From Anaeramoeba flamelloides (Eukaryota; Metamonada; Anaeramoebidae), in contig JANTQA010000026.1 in assembly GCA_027625915.1 (NCBI GenBank), positions 930,001 through 994,000 on the forward strand: a stretch of 64,000 nucleotides of DNA, read 5' to 3'. Numbering within the stretch: the stretch's first letter is position 1; each line of letters begins with the position of its first letter. Below are positions 60,501 to 64,000 of this stretch, one piece after another. A program made the translations under genes and the position numbers. Under the pieces are notes generated by a model, which made no database searches, had not been told where the DNA came from, and worked only from the letters and a program-made list of their open reading frames with translations.

Positions 60501-63091
60501 TTTTAAAGTTTCTTTTTGTTCCACTTCTTTTCCAAATAATAACATTTCAATCTTCTTTATCGAAATATTTTTTTTAAAAATTTGTAAATATGTTGGGACT
60601 TTAAACTTTTCAAAAATGAAGAAAAATGGATCAAACTTTTGAAAACAGAACTCATTCATTTCTGAAAATAGTATTAAAAGTAATTTACGTTTTGCAGTAA
60701 TCAGATTTTTATTTCATTTTTCAATTCCAAGATGGTAAATTATTTTTTTGGATTTATTATTAAATTTACTTGAAGATTTTTTTTAGTTTACTAGTCCCTT
60801 ACCGTTCACTTTTTTTTTTTAAATTTTCATTCAAAGAATATATTTGACAATTTGGATTGTTTTCTTAGTTTATTAACTTTTTAAATTAGTAATTTTTTGG
60901 TACAATTACTTCATAATAAAAATTCTTTTTGAGAAGTGAAAGTAAAATAACACAACAACTTAGCACACTGAGAGATGGGAACGTAGTACTTAAGACTTAG
61001 ACCCCCACACACACACACAAAAAAAAAAAAAAAAACTGGAAAAAAGATTATTTTATATTAGGATTAAGATCAATGCTATTTTGATTCTAATTTTATCGAT
61101 CTTGAACTTGGTATGACTTTTAATATTAATTTTAATAAAGTTTCAAAATGGCATTTTATTTCTTTTTTTTCCAAAATCCAAAGGGAAGTATAGGACCAAA
61201 ATAGGCTGGAAGGTATTTAGTAATAATGAATTGTGATTTTTAGGTTGCCATTTGAAATTTATATTTAGATTTGATTTTGTTTGGAGCTTTAAAAAAATTT
61301 TTTATTTTAAAAGTAATTAACTGAGGAAAAAGCGAAATAAATATTTGAATTAACAAGGTACAAAAACCAATTTTCAGAACTTACCAACAAATCTATGAGG
61401 ATTACACTCAAAAATTTGGATTTTGGAAAAAAAAAAAAATTAATTGCCATTTTGAAACTTTATTAAAATTAATATTAAAAGTCATACAAAGTTAAAAATC
61501 TATACTATTTGTTGCAAAATAAATTGAACAAAATTTTCATTCAGCTTTCCAAAACAATATTTTAGAATCATTCTAACCTTTCAAATTTTTATAATCTGAA
61601 AATCAGTTTAAATTCTTAATTTCCCTTTTAGAATTTGGAATTTTGATGATTTGTTTTTAATTATTGTTATTTGATTTTTTTGGGAAAGCTGAATGAAAAT
61701 TTTGATCTTTATATTTTACAATTAACAGCAAAATTAGAATCAAAATAACATTGATCTTAAGCCTAATATAAGATAATCTTTTTCCCAGTTTTGGGGATGT
61801 AAACCTTAATGTTGTAACTATACTAATAAATTCTATTAAATTTCAAAAAATTTTTCGTTCAATTTTCATTTTTATAAATCTTCGAACTGTTTCTTATCAA
61901 ACAGTCCACGACAAAGAATATTTTGAAGAACAACTAATTTTACAGAGTTTCTCAACACTTGACTTCATAAAATACTTCTTTCAAAGCTTGATCACAAAAT
62001 TTCATAAAGGAAGTTCAAGTAAAAATTTCCAAACATTTATTGCAATTTATCAGTAATCGTGTTGAACTTTTTTTCCCCTTTTCATCTTTCTCACAATAGT
62101 CAAATCTTTTTTGCCTTCATTCCAATTCGACTGATCTTTGAAAATCACTTTTATTTGACAACAATAGTAATTCTTTTTTGTGATATGTTGTTTGATTAAA
62201 AAACTAATTTTTTTTTAATTTTTTCAAATACCAACCATCTTTTTTTTCTGACATTTGTGGATTAAAACAAAAACTTAATGAACCGTTCATCTAACCTTAC
62301 AAATTTTCCATTTTCTGTATTAACCTTTTATAAATTGTTTTTAAAAGTTCTCTTATCAAGAGCAAAATACGATCATTTTGATGTCAAATGATGAATTGTT
62401 TGATATTAAAGCAGAAATAATAAAAAAAAGGAAAGAAAAAGAAAAAACAATTGCAAACTTTACCTTTGGTATTATGACCAAAAGCATATAACTCGCCATC
62501 AGTTTTAAGAATAAAAGAATGTATTCCATGACCACTAAAAACTTTCAGAACATTCTCATGTAATTTGAGAATTTGTGACTGTCTCAATTCCTTGCTGGGT
62601 AATCCTAATTCACCTTTGGAGTTTTTCCCACAGCCATACAAAATGTGGTTTTGGGTATTTAAAAAAAATGAAGAATAACCTGACGCATAAATCTTGTCAA
62701 TATGTATATCATTTAAACCCGGAATCAAAGTGAAGTCAAGTTGTCTTTGAGTCCCACCTAATTCACCATGATTAGTGATACCCCACCCGTAGGCTTTTGG
62801 TTTTTCTTCATTTGATAATGCTAAAAAATGGTAGTGACCAGAAGCGATGCTTTTTATGCGTGGAATATTTGCAATTGGTTTTAATTTCGGCTGGAAAGTG
62901 GAGGGTTTTGTTTGATATATTCTCCCTTCTTCACTTAAAAAAAGGATGTTGTTTTTGTAATCAGCAACTACATCACGAATGTTAATTACTTCTTCAGGAA
63001 AAATCGTTAGGAGTTGTAATTTTTGTTGGTTGGTGCTATTGCCTCGTGTCCAATGTCCAGTATTGCTCCCAATTCCTTTAATGTTCGACAT
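57511..63091 (-). CDS. RCC1-repeat/double-BTB protein, split by a 3.9 kb intron
   Basis: Exons 63091-62464 and 58607-57511 give 574 residues. The junction (donor GTAAAG, acceptor AAAAAG) completes an RCC1 blade: YAFGHNTKG-QYGNGTTETKFQP. Residues 1 to about 300 are RCC1-type beta-propeller repeats (GWGITNHGELGG, GCGKNSKGELGL, VYVTGLDVYNGFGSN, EIWVTGRSRFG). Then two BTB folds: a degenerate one (IPVHKFLIQTRLRKPF ... LKWIYTEKF) and a typical one (SDFTLIVQNDEGD ... IHVHKFILVARSGLFRDMFL ... LLITFLYTDEIP). RCC1-BTB fusions exist in animals (RCBTB1/2), where they are linked to cullin-3 ubiquitination; here the role is unknown. ATG at 63091 gives MSNIKGIGSNTGHW. The frame within the 58607 exon is open above its first ATG (58560), confirming it is not a separate start. 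Confidence 0.93.
59047..59900 (+). mobile_element. SINE copy 2, enlarged by stacked hairpins
   Basis: Head diverged (GACCAGTGATAGAACAGATA repeated as GGTCAGTGATACTATGACC; GGTGGCTGTGGTACAATTCTCC). The body 59150-59440 matches SINE copy 1. Between body and tail lie about 400 bp of hairpins: a TCTATAGATTTTC type (59500-59530), T/A types (59635-59715, 59795-59872) and an A-type (59725-59790). The tail repeats CAGGTGAACTTT. Copy 1 has only one hairpin here. Confidence 0.6.
60060..60790 (+). repeat. Dispersed repeat, copy 3
   Basis: Weaker but ordered match to 45780-46540 (CTTTGGGTTATTACTAACCCACTGAA, AATAATCAAATTAAAAAGCATTT, AAGTTGAATTTTC.AGGTTTTAAAA, GAAAATAGTATTAAAAGTAA). Confidence 0.65.
61035..61800. 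mobile_element. 766-bp inverted-repeat element
   Basis: Ends ACTGGAAAAAAGATTATTTTA and its near reverse complement TATAAGATAATCTTTTTCCCAGT, continuing inward (AGGATTAAGATCAATG / CATTGATCTTAAGCCT). Inside are two more inverted pairs: 61103-61182 against 61415-61494 (TTAATTTTAATAAAGTTTCAAAATGGCA type) and 61530 against 61675 (TTTCATTCAGCTTTCC). Multi-arm fold, no ORF. Flanks show no clear duplication. Confidence 0.75.
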
Positions 63092-63142
63092 TTTGAGAAT
63101 AGAGGCAAGAATCTAATTGAAAAAAACAAAAAAAATGAATTG

Positions 63143-63624
63143 CAGTTATCAAAATAATGCGTACACAACGACTATAATCCGTGTTTCAAAATATTATCCG
63201 TGCTTTTTTTCTTCTTATTGTACCAATGTAACATCCAAAATACTACCAAATAGTATACCAAAAGTTCAAATCAATTTTGAAGGTAAATGTCTGCTTATTT
63301 TCAGTGAAATTTAAATTATGAATGCAAATAGTTGAAAATTTTCCATAATATTCTCAATTTTTTTAGAATTTTTTGTTTTTTTAATGATAAAAATTTTCTT
63401 AAAAATTTAACTCTTTTTTTTGAGAGAAATTTTTCAATTTGATCCTTCTTTTTTAGAATTTTTTTTTAAATAATAGAACTTTAAGAAACCAATACAATAT
63501 TTTTTTAAGGGTTTATTATTGGCTTCTTTGATTGGTTAATGTATATGTCAACTATAACAAAAAAACACGCTTTTTATTTTGAAACACGGATTATATTTTT
63601 TTGCACACTTCGTTTTGACTACAG
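63143..63624 (+). mobile_element. TA-flanked element, second copy, 52 bp upstream of the RCC1/BTB ATG
   Basis: About 482 bp; ends CAGTTATCAAAATAATGCG and CGTTTTGACTACAG, matching the nested 472-bp element in reverse. TA follows the right end (63625-63626); TG precedes the left. Shared interior: GACTATAATCCGTGTTTCAAAATATTATCCGTGC, CAACTATTTGC type blocks. It must supply or displace the promoter of the gene that starts at 63091. Confidence 0.85.
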
Positions 63625-63717
63625 TAGTTCTGGTGAGTAAAAAAGAAAAAATTGTTTTCACTTTTTTTGGTTTTTCCTACTTTTTTTTTGTTTATTTTTT
63701 CAATTTTCGAAAGTACT

Positions 63718-63960
63718 TTTTTCAAAACTTTCCTTCATAAAAGTTTAATCTGTGTTTCCAATTCAAAAGGGTGTTTTTTATTAAAGAAGAACTATATATT
63801 AATTGATCAACTTTATAGACAATAAAACCAATAAGTGAATCTTGTATTGGTTTCTTAAATATCAGTAAGGAAAAAAGGAATCCTAAAAATGAAGAGACAA
63901 AAATGAAAAGTGTTCTCAAAAAATAGAGCCACATTTTTTAAGAAGATTTTGTAAAAAAAG
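63718..63960 (+). repeat. Partial relative of the 472-bp element
   Basis: TTTAATCTGTGTTTCCAATTCAAAAGGGTG, ATTGGTTTCTTAAA and AAAAATGAAG.GA.CAAA echo one half of the element in the orientation of the 40.5 kb copy. Diverged; runs towards the window end. Confidence 0.5.
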
Positions 63961-64000
63961 TATGAATAAAAAAAATATTCATATTTTCGAATATTTGAAA

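Larger units (their letters stand above)
58608..62463 (-). other. 3,856-base intron of the RCC1/BTB gene
   Basis: Contains the second SINE with stacked hairpins (59047-59900), a dispersed-repeat copy (60060-60790) with a TTAA-family end at 60989, a (CA)n tract (61003-61017) and a TIR element (61035-61800). No nested gene is evident. Confidence 0.9.

Overview
This window looks like nuclear DNA of an AT-rich free-living protist. Genes are split by GT-AG introns, the proteins carry long K/E-rich low-complexity tracts, and stop codons follow the standard code. The protein set is ankyrin repeats with BTB domains, RCC1 repeats with BTB domains, a B-box-like zinc finger, an SRPK kinase, a two-RRM splicing-factor-like protein and an NADP-type glutamate dehydrogenase. 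This set, together with the EKEK tracts, resembles Anaeramoeba (Metamonada). That placement is inference from protein style; no rRNA or other diagnostic marker is present.

Layout: 0.7-7.1 kb (minus) an ankyrin/BTB gene in at least two large exons; 10.0-11.7 kb a LINE-containing composite insertion; 12.4-12.7 kb (minus) a B-box-like first exon; 19.0-20.7 kb (minus) glutamate dehydrogenase in three exons; 24.2-30.8 kb (plus) a two-RRM protein whose third exon lies behind a 5 kb intron; 34.2-39.9 kb (minus) an SRPK whose kinase domain is cut by a 3.3 kb intron; 48.3-49.8 kb (plus) a coiled-coil protein; 57.5-63.1 kb (minus) an RCC1/BTB protein cut by a 3.9 kb intron. In the last three long-intron genes one open frame rejoins another kilobases away in the correct phase, in the middle of a recognisable domain.

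Most of the rest is repeats. I can group them into: (a) short elements with TA flanks and CAGTCAGT ends; (b) a family of about 475 bp with TA flanks; (c) several families flanked by TTAA with GGG/GGA ends, including a 1.5 kb foldback element into which family (b) has inserted, with the other arm preserving the empty site; (d) hairpin modules of about 80-100 bp (GTCGTTAGG...CCTAGAC) that are present or absent between copies of a larger repeat and are stacked in LINE and SINE copies; (e) LINE 3' fragments with a zinc-binding motif and an A-rich tail; (f) tRNA-like SINEs; (g) several older dispersed repeats of 300-800 bp. The large introns hold the same elements as the intergenic DNA.

The genes do not form a pathway. 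SRPK and the RRM protein could both belong to pre-mRNA splicing, which would suit a genome with such introns, but that link is only suggestive. The most unusual content is the hairpin-module system and its nested growth inside other elements.
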